A stretch of DNA of 64,000 bases from Ruminococcus sp. (GCF_019423705.1 NZ_JAHZAX010000012.1:1-64000); one strand, 5' to 3'; shown: positions 1 to 9,641, counted from the first letter of the stretch. Numbers and translations are program-made. The notes: generated by a model not told the origin, from the sequence alone.

Positions 1-278
1 AACATACTCCGCTCCCAGCATTCCACACCTCCACCGCTTTTTTCGTGTAGACATTACCGAACACGTCAAACGCACCAGCATTTTCCGTATCCAATTTCTT
101 ATGAAATCATATCCACACAAACTATTCATCAATCATTTATGATTATAGCATTTTTCCGCAAAAAAGTCAATATTTTTACAGCCATTTGTAATTGCTTTCT
201 AAAATTTATTGAATACATATAATTTCCGATATCAAAATGTAAGCGCTTTGGACAATTTTTTATGATTCATAAACAAAA
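1..278. other. window-edge segment, no confident gene
   Basis: No supported gene. On the minus strand one frame is open from about 106 down to the window edge and reads plausibly (TENAGAFDVFGNVYTKKAVE is part of it), but it has a TGA directly upstream, no ATG and no ribosome site. It could be the start of a gene lying outside the window or a remnant. Positions 120-278 are AT-rich with no motif I recognise. Confidence 0.3.
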
Positions 279-314
279 AGGCAGAGAAAACGTCGCAACG
301 CTCCCTCTGCCTTT
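279..314. terminator. terminator after the fkp-like gene
   Basis: A 10-bp stem (AAAGGCAGAG paired with CTCTGCCTTT) is followed on the minus strand by a T run. It lies just beyond the stop of the fkp-like gene at 321 and closes the GDP-fucose operon. The stem could work in both directions. Confidence 0.8.
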
Positions 315-320
315 AAAAAT

Positions 321-3269
321 TTAGCCCATATAAAATTCAGTCTTCCAAACACCGACTCCTGACTCTGAGAATACTTCGTCAAGACGTTCCTGCATCTGAT
401 CTATGGTAACCCCATTCTTCATTATTACTTGTATGAAACCTCCGCCGCCTGCTCCGCATATCATCTTACCGTCTATCAGATCTTCTATCGAAAGGAATAT
501 CTGATCTATGCAGGTGTTCGTGCAGCCCTTGTCAAGCCTCTTTGAAAGCTCCCAATGCTCGTTCATCAGCTTGGCAAGTCCGTCAACTCTTCCCTTCTCG
601 ATCTCAAGACGCATAAGTACCGCCGATTGCTGTATCTTGTAAAGAACTTCCGTAACTTCTTCGTCTCCGCCAACATATTTTCCTACAATATCCCTGAGAA
701 GATTTCTTGCAAGTCTTCTCTGACCTGTGTAAATGAGTGCAAAACGTTCATTGAGTTCGTGAAGTGTGTCCTTTCCTACTCTTAGCGGCGTACAGATTAT
801 CTTCTGCTTGAGCGCCCTGTCTGCCGTTACCATTTTTATTCCAGGAGCTGCTCCGCCGACTTGATCCTGCCAACCTCCACCGGTCGACATTATCTGCTCC
901 ATACAAAGCACCGTGTTATAAAGATCGTTGTCAGAAAGTTTTACGCCCAGTATCTCGTATAATCCCTTTACGCAAGCGCTTGCCAGTATCGAACTCGTTC
1001 CAAGACCGCTTCCTTTCGGAATATTTATCACACGGGTGTTCATATATAATCCGCCACCCAGATGACTGCATATCTCATCAATGGATATATCTTCCGAATA
1101 CGGTATAATTCCGCAAGCGATCAGCGCAGCCTTGTGAAGTGCAAATGCGTCCATCGGATTGCTGCAATCCTGAAGCTTCTTGATGTCAGTAAATTTCTCG
1201 TAACTTCCAACATCTGTGCTGGCAAGTATAATTTTGCTTTCATTGATCTTCTTTATCGTAACTTCGATTGGAAATTCACCATTGAGCTTTATAGCAGCGT
1301 TCAAAACCGTTCCGCCGTGTTCCATACAGTATGGCGGAGTGTCAGACCAGCCGCCGCCCCAGTTCACACGAACAGGCAGCCTTGTTATAACTTTGTCCTT
1401 TTTGATCTTGTACTCGCCGTGATAGTCAATATCCTTCAAAGCGCTGCCGAGTATCGTGTCTCTTATGGTATCAAAACATAGATCGCTGTTTTTCTCTTCG
1501 TCTATAAGCTTTGAAAGATAATAGTATATCCTTATCTTTCTGCTGAAAGAATTAAGATCGCTGCAATCAAGCTTCTCAGCCATTTCAAGAAGCTTTCTGT
1601 TTACACGCTGTGATATTCCCGTTCTGAAAATATCCACCGCCTCTGTTACAGGAACATTGGCGTCGATAGCCTCTATAAGACTTTCTATCTTGATCTTGTC
1701 ATTGAGCTTTTCCTGCCAAGGCAATATCTGCGTCACATCAGCATTGTTAAAGCTGTCTTTAAGGCTCATAAGCTCGCCGCTGTCATCGCCGCTCAATACC
1801 GATTCCAAAGCCTCTGATATGGTGTTTCTTACAGGATATAACGGCTTCGTCCAAAGAGTTTCGTCGATCGCCTTTCCAAAAAGCTTTGCTTCCTTCGGAT
1901 TATCGTTGACGCCGTACATTCTGACAACAAATCTTCCGTCAGCAAGTTTCAGTCCGTGTATCACAGTATTGTCAGGAATAACAACAGGCTTTTCGTTCTT
2001 GCCTTTTCTTGCCTTTCCGATAGTGCAGCCCGATATAACACAGCCCTTGCCGATAACAGCATTGTGATGTATATAGCTGTCCTCTATGTAACAACCCTTT
2101 CCTACCTTCGCCTTTATGCTTATGTAGGAATTAGATGCCGCAATGCTATTCCCGTGATAATTGCTGTTCACAACGCCCTGCCAGCCAAGTTCCTTATAGC
2201 TGTCCATCTCATCAGTTACAAGCTTCAAAAGCTCTCTTGTCGTTCCAAAATGCAGGAAAGATGATGGTGAAAATCTGATAAGCTTCATTCTGTATTTGTT
2301 CAGCACGTTCCAGATCTTTTCACGAGCCTTGTCAAGTTCAGGACTGTAATCACCCTCAGGCTGTTCTTTGTAGAACTGCTCCAGCGTGCTGTCCTCAGCC
2401 AGCGGATAGAGAAAATCAGCATAGAATGACAGTCTGACGTGCTCATTCACCATTTCATTGAATTTCTCATCATTATCAGCCAACGAATAAAGATCCTTGA
2501 CCATATTTCCACTGAATATTACCGCACCTGTGTCAATATTTATCATATGATGACTATCGACCGCACCAACATTTTCAAGGTTTTCAACAGACTGTTTGTG
2601 CAAAAACTGTCTTACATAACCGTCTTCGCTGCCAAGAAAAACGCCGTGATCCTTGCCGACTTCGACAGTCTCCTTTATAGAAAGCGCCGCTGCTCCGTCC
2701 TCATAAAAATCAAGCTGCAAAGAATTGAACAACAGCAAAACATCGCCCGAGCATACAAGCATACCATTCGATATTCTTCCGGGTATGCCGCACATTGAGA
2801 TCATAAACTCGTCAAAAAGCGTAGAACGTCTTCCGTCAGGCAAGGTTCTCGGTACAGGCGAGAATATTTTTCCGCAAGCGCTGTACTGCGGTGTACGCTT
2901 GGCGTCTCCGCCGCTGTGAAGCACCATTATTTTCAGCTTTGAAATATCCCTATCATCGTTTTCAGATATGTATTTGAGCACATTGAGCGTCGCTCCGCCC
3001 GAACCTACTCTCTTTCCATCAACATCTGGGATAACAGCATATTTTGTCTCCGCAGGCAGACTGTGGTTCTTTATTCTCCAATCTATCTGATTTCTGTAAG
3101 CCAGCGCCTGCGCTTCATTTGAAGCCGAAAGCACAACATAATCCCATACAGCGATCTTGTGAGCATCATTTGCCTTTTCACGCTTTAAGATCTCGCTGTA
3201 AAGATCAGTATTATCAAAATAGGATTGCTGCAAAAACAGATTTTTGTATTTCTTACCAGATGCACTCAT
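321..3269 (-). CDS. fkp: bifunctional fucokinase / fucose-1-phosphate guanylyltransferase-like protein
   Basis: The 982 residues match the architecture of Bacteroides Fkp (about 950 aa), which phosphorylates L-fucose and makes GDP-L-fucose. The N-terminal half has a nucleotidyltransferase-like glycine signature (GSGGATLNVLKYI, about residue 90) and a left-handed beta-helix stretch near residues 390-420. The C-terminal third is a GHMP kinase with PKGSGLGTSSILAS near residue 755 and a CGAGGGGF motif near the end. It is the last gene of gmd-fcl-manC-fkp, so the operon combines de novo and salvage routes to GDP-fucose. The ATG at 3269 has a GAGG site 7 bases upstream. A related kinase for another sugar such as a heptose is possible, but the neighbours favour fucose. 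Confidence 0.8.
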   Translation of the reverse strand: MSASGKKYKNLFLQQSYFDNTDLYSEILKREKANDAHKIAVWDYVVLSASNEAQALAYRNQIDWRIKNHSLPAETKYAVIPDVDGKRVGSGGATLNVLKYISENDDRDISKLKIMVLHSGGDAKRTPQYSACGKIFSPVPRTLPDGRRSTLFDEFMISMCGIPGRISNGMLVCSGDVLLLFNSLQLDFYEDGAAALSIKETVEVGKDHGVFLGSEDGYVRQFLHKQSVENLENVGAVDSHHMINIDTGAVIFSGNMVKDLYSLADNDEKFNEMVNEHVRLSFYADFLYPLAEDSTLEQFYKEQPEGDYSPELDKAREKIWNVLNKYRMKLIRFSPSSFLHFGTTRELLKLVTDEMDSYKELGWQGVVNSNYHGNSIAASNSYISIKAKVGKGCYIEDSYIHHNAVIGKGCVISGCTIGKARKGKNEKPVVIPDNTVIHGLKLADGRFVVRMYGVNDNPKEAKLFGKAIDETLWTKPLYPVRNTISEALESVLSGDDSGELMSLKDSFNNADVTQILPWQEKLNDKIKIESLIEAIDANVPVTEAVDIFRTGISQRVNRKLLEMAEKLDCSDLNSFSRKIRIYYYLSKLIDEEKNSDLCFDTIRDTILGSALKDIDYHGEYKIKKDKVITRLPVRVNWGGGWSDTPPYCMEHGGTVLNAAIKLNGEFPIEVTIKKINESKIILASTDVGSYEKFTDIKKLQDCSNPMDAFALHKAALIACGIIPYSEDISIDEICSHLGGGLYMNTRVINIPKGSGLGTSSILASACVKGLYEILGVKLSDNDLYNTVLCMEQIMSTGGGWQDQVGGAAPGIKMVTADRALKQKIICTPLRVGKDTLHELNERFALIYTGQRRLARNLLRDIVGKYVGGDEEVTEVLYKIQQSAVLMRLEIEKGRVDGLAKLMNEHWELSKRLDKGCTNTCIDQIFLSIEDLIDGKMICGAGGGGFIQVIMKNGVTIDQMQERLDEVFSESGVGVWKTEFYMG

Positions 3270-3316
3270 AATCTAACCTCATTCTTATTTATATTAATTA
3301 ACGTAATAACGGCAAT

Positions 3317-3346
3317 ACCGCATACTCCAAAATCAAGTATGCGGTC
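3317..3346 (-). other. intercistronic hairpin between manC and fkp
   Basis: A perfect inverted repeat (ACCGCATACT paired with AGTATGCGGT) sits in the 82-bp gap between manC and the fkp-like gene and lacks a T run. It probably acts as an mRNA stabiliser or processing site rather than a terminator. Confidence 0.45.
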
Positions 3347-3351
3347 GCATA

Positions 3352-4662
3352 TTACAGATCGTATTTTATCTTATCGTGAACAGAGATATCCTTGCCAAGC
3401 TGTACCTCGATTATCTCAAGTTCAGTCTCAGCCATAACAGTATGCTTTGTTCCTGCCGACATTTCCAACACATCGCCAGCCTTGACAACGCACTCAGCCC
3501 CATCTATTACTGCCCTACCCGTTCCTTTTATAACAGTCCACACTTCATTTCTATACTCGTGTGCGTGATAATTCATTCCGTGACCTGGATTAAGCGTAAC
3601 TTTGATAGTAAGGCTGTCGCTTTCAACATCAAGCACCCTAAAGCTTCCCCAGGATTTTTCAGCGAACATAACCTTGTGATCCAGCGTATTCACAAAAGGC
3701 TTTATGTAGCTCGACTGCTCCTTGTCCGATACCAAAATACCCTCAGGGCTTGCCGAAACAACGATATCTTTCAGTCCCATACAAAGCACAGGAACATTCA
3801 ACTCATTTACAACGTGTACATTGCTGCAATTGTCGTTGAAAAGAGCCTGTCCGACGCTGTGACTGTCCATTGCTTCTGTAAGAGTGTTCCAGGTCCCAAG
3901 ATCACGCCACATACCCGAAAATCTCATAACTTCGATAAACGGCTCGTGCTCAACGACCGCATAGTCAAAGCTTATCTTTTCAAGGGTCTCATACTTTTTA
4001 TAAAGGTCCTGATAATCACGGAAATCAATAAGCTCGTGAGCACGCTTTATAACATATCCCAATCTGAACGCAAAAACGCCGCCGTTCCACAATGCGCCTT
4101 GTGAAATATACTCTGCTGCAGTTTCACGGTCAGGCTTTTCCTTGAACTTGTTTACAGGGCTGACCTCATCACCGTTGGCAGGGATTATGTATCCGTACTT
4201 TTCGCTTGGATATGTAGGCTCTATTCCCATAAGCACAAGATTTGACTTGCTCGTTTCAGCATATTCCCCAAGCTTTTCGAGAGCTTCAAAATAATCAGGC
4301 TCAACATACGGGTCAACAGGACAAACCACAACTGATTCATCAAGATCGACCTTCTGGACATCGTGCAGATAAGCCGCCGCCAACGCAATAGCAGGGAAAG
4401 TGTCACGCCTGCAAGGCTCAACGCTTATGCCAACGTCCGAACCAAGCTGATTGTGGATAGCCGATACCTGCGATTTCGACGTAGCTATCGTAACAGTCGC
4501 ATTTTTGTCAACAAGTCTGATCTGTCTGTAAACACGCTGTACCATTGATTCAAGCTCTCCGTTTTCAGTATGGAAAAGCTTTATAAACTGTTTTGAACGG
4601 ATATCATTTGAAAGAGGCCAAAGTCTCTGACCGGAACCGCCCGACAGCAATACTATATTCAT
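3352..4662 (-). CDS. manC: mannose-1-phosphate guanylyltransferase / mannose-6-phosphate isomerase
   Basis: This 436-aa protein makes GDP-mannose from mannose-1-phosphate and GTP, supplying Gmd. The nucleotidyltransferase signature GGSGQRLWPLS starts at residue 8, FKEKPD lies near residue 170 and WNGGVFAFR near 190. The C-terminal 110 residues form a type II mannose-6-phosphate isomerase cupin (KSWGSFRVLD, then HYHAHEYRNEVW). It is slightly shorter than typical ManC/AlgA proteins (about 460-480 aa), but both domains seem complete. It lies 65 bp downstream of fcl and 82 bp upstream of the fkp-like gene, all on the minus strand, which fits one operon. Confidence 0.9.
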   Translation of the reverse strand: MNIVLLSGGSGQRLWPLSNDIRSKQFIKLFHTENGELESMVQRVYRQIRLVDKNATVTIATSKSQVSAIHNQLGSDVGISVEPCRRDTFPAIALAAAYLHDVQKVDLDESVVVCPVDPYVEPDYFEALEKLGEYAETSKSNLVLMGIEPTYPSEKYGYIIPANGDEVSPVNKFKEKPDRETAAEYISQGALWNGGVFAFRLGYVIKRAHELIDFRDYQDLYKKYETLEKISFDYAVVEHEPFIEVMRFSGMWRDLGTWNTLTEAMDSHSVGQALFNDNCSNVHVVNELNVPVLCMGLKDIVVSASPEGILVSDKEQSSYIKPFVNTLDHKVMFAEKSWGSFRVLDVESDSLTIKVTLNPGHGMNYHAHEYRNEVWTVIKGTGRAVIDGAECVVKAGDVLEMSAGTKHTVMAETELEIIEVQLGKDISVHDKIKYDL

Positions 4663-4727
4663 AATAATTCTCCCTTATACGGCAATGCCGCACAGGGATC
4701 GTCTGCCTGCACGGTATTGTCAATATT

Positions 4728-5672
4728 TTATCTTTCAGCTCTCATCGGATTGTTGAGGAAATCCTCATATGCCAGCTTTATGCCGTCCTCAAGTTCTGTC
4801 TTGTATGTCCAGCCAAGCTTTGTAGCCTTGCTTACATCAAGAAGCTTTCTCGGTGTGCCGTTCGGCTTGCTCGGATCCCATCTGATCTCGCCTGTGTAAC
4901 CAATGACCTTTGCCGTAAGCTCTGTGAGCTCCTTGATAGTGAGCTCTTTTCCTGTTCCTGCGTTTACAGTTTCGTTTCCGCTGTAATTGTTCATAAGGAA
5001 CACGCAGAGATCAGCAAGATCGTCAACATAAAGGAACTCTCTCAGCGGTGAACCATCGCCCCAGCAAGTAACGTATGGCAGACCCTGTTCCTTTGCCTCG
5101 TGGAATCTTCTGATAAGCGCAGGAAGAACGTGGCTGTGCGTCGGGTGATAGTTGTCGTTAGGACCATAAAGGTTCGTAGGCATTACCGATATGTAATCTG
5201 TGCCATACTGTCTGTTAAGAAACTCACAATACTTAAGACCGGATATCTTAGCCAGCGCATAAGCTTCATTCGTCTTTTCCAGCTCAGAAGTGAGCAGACA
5301 ACTTTCCTGCATTGGCTGAGGCGCCATTCTCGGATAAATACAAGACGAGCCTAAAAATTCAAGCTTCTTGCAGCCGTTCTTCCAAGCTGAGTTGATAACG
5401 TTCATCTCAAGTATCATATTGTCATACATAAAATCAGCAAGAGCATTCTCATTGGCCACAATGCCGCCGACCTTAGCCGCTGCAAGGAACACATACTCAG
5501 GCTTCTCTTCTGCAAAGAACTTCTCAACAGCGTCCTGTCTGCAAAGATCAAGCTCCTTGTGCGTTCTTGTGATTATATTTGTATAGCCCTGCTTCTGCAA
5601 TTCTCTTACGATAGCAGAACCGACCATTCCTCTGTGTCCTGCAACATATATCTTTGCGTTCTTTTCCATCAT
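4728..5672 (-). CDS. fcl: GDP-L-fucose synthase
   Basis: This 314-aa short-chain dehydrogenase family enzyme performs the 3,5-epimerase/4-reductase step that turns GDP-4-keto-6-deoxymannose into GDP-L-fucose with NADPH. Visible features are the Rossmann motif GHRGMVGSAIV at residues 12-22, the catalytic serine in LGSSCIYP near residue 110 and the YxxxK pair in YALAKISG near residue 140. Length is normal. It follows gmd by only 18 bp, so the two are almost certainly co-transcribed and supply consecutive steps. The product would feed fucosylated surface polysaccharide or glycoprotein. Confidence 0.92.
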   Translation of the reverse strand: MMEKNAKIYVAGHRGMVGSAIVRELQKQGYTNIITRTHKELDLCRQDAVEKFFAEEKPEYVFLAAAKVGGIVANENALADFMYDNMILEMNVINSAWKNGCKKLEFLGSSCIYPRMAPQPMQESCLLTSELEKTNEAYALAKISGLKYCEFLNRQYGTDYISVMPTNLYGPNDNYHPTHSHVLPALIRRFHEAKEQGLPYVTCWGDGSPLREFLYVDDLADLCVFLMNNYSGNETVNAGTGKELTIKELTELTAKVIGYTGEIRWDPSKPNGTPRKLLDVSKATKLGWTYKTELEDGIKLAYEDFLNNPMRAER

Positions 5673-5690
5673 TTATAAAGCATCTCCTAA

Positions 5691-6737
5691 TTACTTGTTT
5701 GCTTCTTTGAGGGCTTTTTCTCTCTTAGCAAGCTCCCTGTCGTGTTCTGCCATTATCTTTACAAGCTGCTCGTAGCTTGTTGTCTGAGGATCCCAGCCAA
5801 GGACTGTCTTAGCCTTTGTAGGATCGCCCCACAGATTGTCAACGTCAGTAGGTCTGAACCAAGCTGGATTTACACAAACCATCATCTTGCCTGTCTTTAC
5901 GTCGTAACCCTTTTCATCAAGACCCTTGCCTTCCCAGCGAAGCTCAATGCCGTTTGCTGCGAATGCCTTTTCAGTAAAGTCTCTTACTGTATGCTGAACG
6001 CCTGTTGCGATAACAAAGTCGTCAGGCTCGTCCTGCTGCATAATGAGCCACATACACTCAACATAGTCCTTTGCATAGCCCCAGTCACGAAGAGAATCCA
6101 TATTGCCCAGCTCAAGATGATCCTGAAGGCCCTCAGCGATCCTGCCTGCTGCAAGAGTGATCTTTCTTGTAACGAAATTCTCGCCTCTGCGCTCTGACTC
6201 GTGATTGAAAAGAATGCCGTTTACAGCGAACATACCATAAGCTTCTCTGTATTCCTTTATCATCCAGAAACCATACTGCTTTGCAATAGCATATGGGCTG
6301 TAAGGGTGGAAAGGCGTTGTCTCTCTCTGAGGAACTTCCTCTACCTTACCGTAAAGTTCAGAAGTAGAAGCCTGATAGATCTTTGTTGTCTTTTCCATAC
6401 CCAGCATTCTTACAGCTTCAAGTATTCTAAGCACGCCGATAGCGTCAACGTCGCCGGAATACTCCGGAACATCAAAAGATACCTGAACGTGTGACTGTGC
6501 CGCAAGATTGTATATCTCGTCCGGCTGAACTTCCTTGATGATCCTGATAAGTGAAGTTGAGTCAGTAAGATCGCCGTCGTGGAGCTTGATCTTGTCAATA
6601 ATGTGCTCGATCCTTCCTGTGTTGGCGATAGAAGCACGTCTTGTTATACCGTGAACAGCATAGCCCTTCTCAAGCAGAAATTCTGCAAGATATGAACCGT
6701 CCTGTCCTGTAATACCTGTAATAAGCGCAGTTTTCAT
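5691..6737 (-). CDS. gmd: GDP-mannose 4,6-dehydratase
   Basis: The enzyme converts GDP-mannose to GDP-4-keto-6-deoxymannose, the committed step to GDP-fucose. GITGQDGSYLAEFLLEKGY at the N-terminus is the diagnostic Gmd nucleotide-binding motif, and YSPYAIAKQYG near residue 155 carries the catalytic Tyr and Lys. The ATG at 6737 is chosen because AAAGGAAAGG lies 8 bases upstream; a TTG at 6758 would bury that site. The protein is then 348 aa, normal for the family. It is the first gene of the operon gmd-fcl-manC-fkp. Confidence 0.92.
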   Translation of the reverse strand: MKTALITGITGQDGSYLAEFLLEKGYAVHGITRRASIANTGRIEHIIDKIKLHDGDLTDSTSLIRIIKEVQPDEIYNLAAQSHVQVSFDVPEYSGDVDAIGVLRILEAVRMLGMEKTTKIYQASTSELYGKVEEVPQRETTPFHPYSPYAIAKQYGFWMIKEYREAYGMFAVNGILFNHESERRGENFVTRKITLAAGRIAEGLQDHLELGNMDSLRDWGYAKDYVECMWLIMQQDEPDDFVIATGVQHTVRDFTEKAFAANGIELRWEGKGLDEKGYDVKTGKMMVCVNPAWFRPTDVDNLWGDPTKAKTVLGWDPQTTSYEQLVKIMAEHDRELAKREKALKEANK

Positions 6738-6844
6738 AAATTGTACCTTTCCTTTCAATATTCAGCCATTAAATGGTCTTAATTGTCGTAGCAATGAATA
6801 TTATACAATATTTTGCTGTCGTTTAAAACGGCATAAGTAAATTA

Positions 6845-6874
6845 ATTATAGCACAATATTGGTTTTGTTAACAA
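6845..6874 (-). promoter_or_regulatory. promoter of the GDP-fucose operon
   Basis: On the minus strand TTGTTA and TATAAT are separated by 18 bp, about 110 bp upstream of the gmd start. The -35 box is not perfect, so control by the adjacent AraC-type protein is possible. Confidence 0.5.
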
Positions 6875-6885
6875 ACGTTGAACTA

Positions 6886-7752
6886 TCACCAAAGCTTTCT
6901 GAACTGCGAGGGCGTTATCCCCTCTATCTTTTTAAAAAGCCTGCTGAAATAGTTAGCATCGCTCATTCCCACCTCATAACCTATCTCGTCAACAGTCTTA
7001 TCAGAAAATCTTAACAAACTTTTGGCTTTTGTGATACGTTTTTGCTCAACATAGGCGATTATTGTCATTCCATATGTTTCCTTAAATATCTTAGACAGAT
7101 AAAATTTGTTTATATAAAATACAGAAGCCAGCCCGTCAAGGGTGATCTTCTCCGTGTAATGCTCATCAATGTAAGCTCTTACGCTGCCAAGTTTCATTCG
7201 CTTTTTTGAAGCAAGACTGTTTTCTGGATCCCAAGAATCCTCCATAAGCAAGGTAAGAAGACAGCTCAGAGTCTGATTTATCCTCATATCCCGTATATAG
7301 TCGGGAGAATTTGCAAGAACATACAACTGCGAAAGCAGCTCCGTCACCGAATCAAACCCCACCAGATGAAAAACAGGCTGACCGCCACGTTCTCTGTATT
7401 TCTCATATATCGACTGCATTGAAGCACCATAAAAATGACACCACCGCAAACTCCAAAGATCGTCGCTTGTGTAATGTGAATAATCCTTCCTGCAATCAAT
7501 AAAAACCACATCGCCTTTTTTCAGTCCGTATACCTTGCCGTCATATAAAAGCTCCCCCGAGCCCGACATAACAGCAAAGCAAAGATATGAAAGCAGCCCG
7601 CTTCTGGAGGACGAGTGCGGCTTGAGCGCTTGAAGTGAACCGGCCTCTTGCAAATGCAGCAGCGAAGTTCTGGCAAAAACCGAAGGTGTATAGAGCACTC
7701 TTTCAGACTTTACCGACGATGATCTCGAAGAAAAATATTCACTTTTCGCCAT
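6886..7752 (-). CDS. AraC family transcriptional regulator
   Basis: The C-terminal 100 residues hold two helix-turn-helix motifs of the AraC/XylS type (ITLDGLASVFYINKFYLSKIF, then VDEIGYEVGMSDANYFSRLF and ITPSQFRKLW). The N-terminal half looks like the AraC cupin sensor, including GELLYDGKVYGLKKGDVVFI. It probably binds a sugar and controls nearby operons. The ATG at 7752 is preferred because AAAGGAG lies 10 bases upstream; the TTG at 7773 precedes that site. It lies upstream of gmd in the same direction and divergent from rfbB. Ligand and targets cannot be read from the sequence. Confidence 0.85.
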   Translation of the reverse strand: MAKSEYFSSRSSSVKSERVLYTPSVFARTSLLHLQEAGSLQALKPHSSSRSGLLSYLCFAVMSGSGELLYDGKVYGLKKGDVVFIDCRKDYSHYTSDDLWSLRWCHFYGASMQSIYEKYRERGGQPVFHLVGFDSVTELLSQLYVLANSPDYIRDMRINQTLSCLLTLLMEDSWDPENSLASKKRMKLGSVRAYIDEHYTEKITLDGLASVFYINKFYLSKIFKETYGMTIIAYVEQKRITKAKSLLRFSDKTVDEIGYEVGMSDANYFSRLFKKIEGITPSQFRKLW

Positions 7753-7793
7753 AGCCCACACGCTCCTTTCCAAGCAGTCTATTTACATTATAT

Positions 7794-7822
7794 AGTATAT
7801 AACTTTTGACGTATAAAGTCAA
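7794..7822 (-). promoter_or_regulatory. promoter of the AraC regulator
   Basis: TTGACT, 17-bp spacer, TATACT on the minus strand, about 45 bp upstream of the AraC gene. Confidence 0.75.
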
Positions 7823-7850
7823 TATTTGCAGCCCATTAATGTGAAAAAGC

Positions 7851-7879
7851 TTTTGTTTTGTCTGAAAATATGCTATAAT
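7851..7879 (+). promoter_or_regulatory. promoter of rfbB
   Basis: TATAAT at 7874 has a weak -35 (TTTTGT) 17 bp upstream. A GGAGGG ribosome site follows just before the rfbB ATG. The weak -35 suggests activation by a regulator. Confidence 0.5.
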
Positions 7880-7910
7880 AAAATCATCAAATTCTTGCGG
7901 AGGGTAAATT

Positions 7911-8885
7911 ATGACCATATTGATAACAGGCGGCGCAGGCTTTATCGGCTCCAATTTTGTAAACTATATCCTTGATAACCACAAAGATCATCAAATAATC
8001 TGCGTTGACGCATTGACATACGCAGGCAAAATGTCCAATTTGTCACAAGCCGCCGATAACAGCAATTTTAGATTTGTAAAAGCAGATATCTGCGATAAAG
8101 AAACTATTTTCAATGTCTTCAAAACTTACGCTCCCGATATCGTCGTCAACTTTGCCGCAGAAAGCCACGTTGACCGCTCAATAACATCTCCCGATATCTT
8201 CTTCACAACGAATATACTTGGCACTACCGTGCTACTGGACGCCTGCGTGAAGTTTGGCATTTCACGTTATCATCAGATATCCACCGACGAAGTTTACGGT
8301 GACCTCCCTCTTGACGATCACAGTTTGAAATTCACAGAACTCTCTCCACTAAAGCCTTCAAGCCCTTACAGCTCTTCAAAAGCCAGCGCAGACCTTATCT
8401 GCCTTGCTTATCATAAAACCTACGGACTTCCCGTTACCATATCGAGATGTTCAAACAACTACGGTCCTAATCAGCTTGAAGAAAAGCTGATCCCACTTAT
8501 GATAACAAATTCAGCACAAAATAAGCCGCTGCCCGTGTATGGCAGCGGCCTGAATGTCCGTGACTGGCTCTATGTATCCGACCATTGCGCAGCTATCGAC
8601 GCTATCATCCACAAAGGAAAGTCGGGTGAAATATACAATATCGGCGGCGATTGTGAAAAAAGCAATATAGATATAGTCAAACTTATCTGTCAAAAGCTTG
8701 ACAGACCCGAAAGCCTTATTCAATACGTCCCCGACAGGAAAGGTCACGACCTGCGTTATGCCATTGATTTCAGCAAAATAAACACCGAACTCGGCTGGAA
8801 ACCAACAGTATCATTCGACGTCGGTATCACAAATACAATAAACTGGTATCTGGACCATTTGAACCAAAATACATCACCTGTGTGA
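7911..8885 (+). CDS. rfbB: dTDP-glucose 4,6-dehydratase
   Basis: This 324-aa protein catalyses the second step of dTDP-L-rhamnose synthesis, dTDP-glucose to dTDP-4-keto-6-deoxyglucose. ITGGAGFIGSNFVNYIL is the Rossmann motif, STDEVYGDL near residue 125 carries the substrate-binding/catalytic Thr-Asp-Glu, and YSSSKASADL supplies the catalytic Tyr and Lys. It faces the damaged rfbC gene tail to tail, overlapping its end by 12 bp. No rfbA or rfbD is in the window, so the rest of the pathway must be elsewhere. It starts at an ATG with GGAGGG 6 bases upstream. Confidence 0.9.
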   Translation: MTILITGGAGFIGSNFVNYILDNHKDHQIICVDALTYAGKMSNLSQAADNSNFRFVKADICDKETIFNVFKTYAPDIVVNFAAESHVDRSITSPDIFFTTNILGTTVLLDACVKFGISRYHQISTDEVYGDLPLDDHSLKFTELSPLKPSSPYSSSKASADLICLAYHKTYGLPVTISRCSNNYGPNQLEEKLIPLMITNSAQNKPLPVYGSGLNVRDWLYVSDHCAAIDAIIHKGKSGEIYNIGGDCEKSNIDIVKLICQKLDRPESLIQYVPDRKGHDLRYAIDFSKINTELGWKPTVSFDVGITNTINWYLDHLNQNTSPV

Positions 8886-9404
8886 TCTTAAATGATTCTG
8901 CAAACTCATCGCATTTTTGTCTTTTTCAGATATTATGTACTCCACACCATTGACCCAGCTTTCGCCCTGCCATACGATATCACGATCATCATATCGAACA
9001 GCTTTTGCAGCCTCTTTGCAGAAATCGCCGTCCGTTCACCATTGCATAAGCGTGTCGTTTTCCAAAGTCAGATATCCGTGAGCAAAGCCTCTTGGTATGT
9101 ACATCATTTTATGATTCTCAAAAGATAAGACCTCGCTGTAAGCATATCCAAAAGTCTTTTCCTTATGCAGATCCACCGCAACGCTCAATATCGAACCTTT
9201 AAGACAGGTAACTATCTTGGCCTGCGAATAAGGTTCTTCTTGAAAGTGCATACCACGAAGAGTGTATGCACTTTTACTATATCCCTGGTTTATCTGCCTT
9301 ATCTCAAAATCAAAAGGAAATCCCTTGTCATAAATAACCGAAAGAAAACCTCTTTCGTCCTCAAAACGCTCTGTATCAAAAATATTCACAACATCTTTGT
9401 TCAT
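8874..9404 (-). pseudogene. rfbC: dTDP-4-dehydrorhamnose 3,5-epimerase with in-frame TGA
   Basis: From the ATG at 9404 the protein reads as a typical RfbC cupin (DERGFLSVIYDKGF, LRGMHFQEEPYSQAKIV, YIPRGFAHGYLTLEND). A TGA at 9036-9038 interrupts the gene after codon 122. The same frame then continues for 53 codons with family-like sequence (VRYDDRDIVWQG) to a TGA at 8874. The whole frame would give about 176 aa, the usual family length. The stop sits directly before a Thr-Asp pair, where relatives often carry Cys. A TGT/TGC to TGA mutation or a sequence error is the simplest reading; recoding is not supported by anything nearby. Confidence 0.85.
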
Positions 9405-9641
9405 TACTATAATAGCCCCTTTTCATAAATGCAAGATCACTAAAGCTATTATAGCACTAAAATGCAAAAATGTATAGTGTCCGCACCTTATCGCCGAGGG
9501 CTGTGCCTGCTCTTCTTTTTAAGCGTTAAGCGCATTTATTATTTTCGGCAAGCACTTTCTACGTTTTGCGGACATTTCATCAAGTTATTTGGATATTCAA
9601 AGCAGAATTTTCGGGCAATATGCCGCAAACGTTGTCAAATA

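Noticed and set aside
1..106. Partial minus-strand gene at the window start
   Set aside because: A stop codon directly upstream, no ATG and no ribosome site; only about 35 codons are visible, so it is not called as a gene.
9036..9038. Selenocysteine insertion at the TGA in rfbC
   Set aside because: No hairpin of selenocysteine type is evident directly after the codon, and this family is not known to use selenium; mutation or sequence error is simpler.
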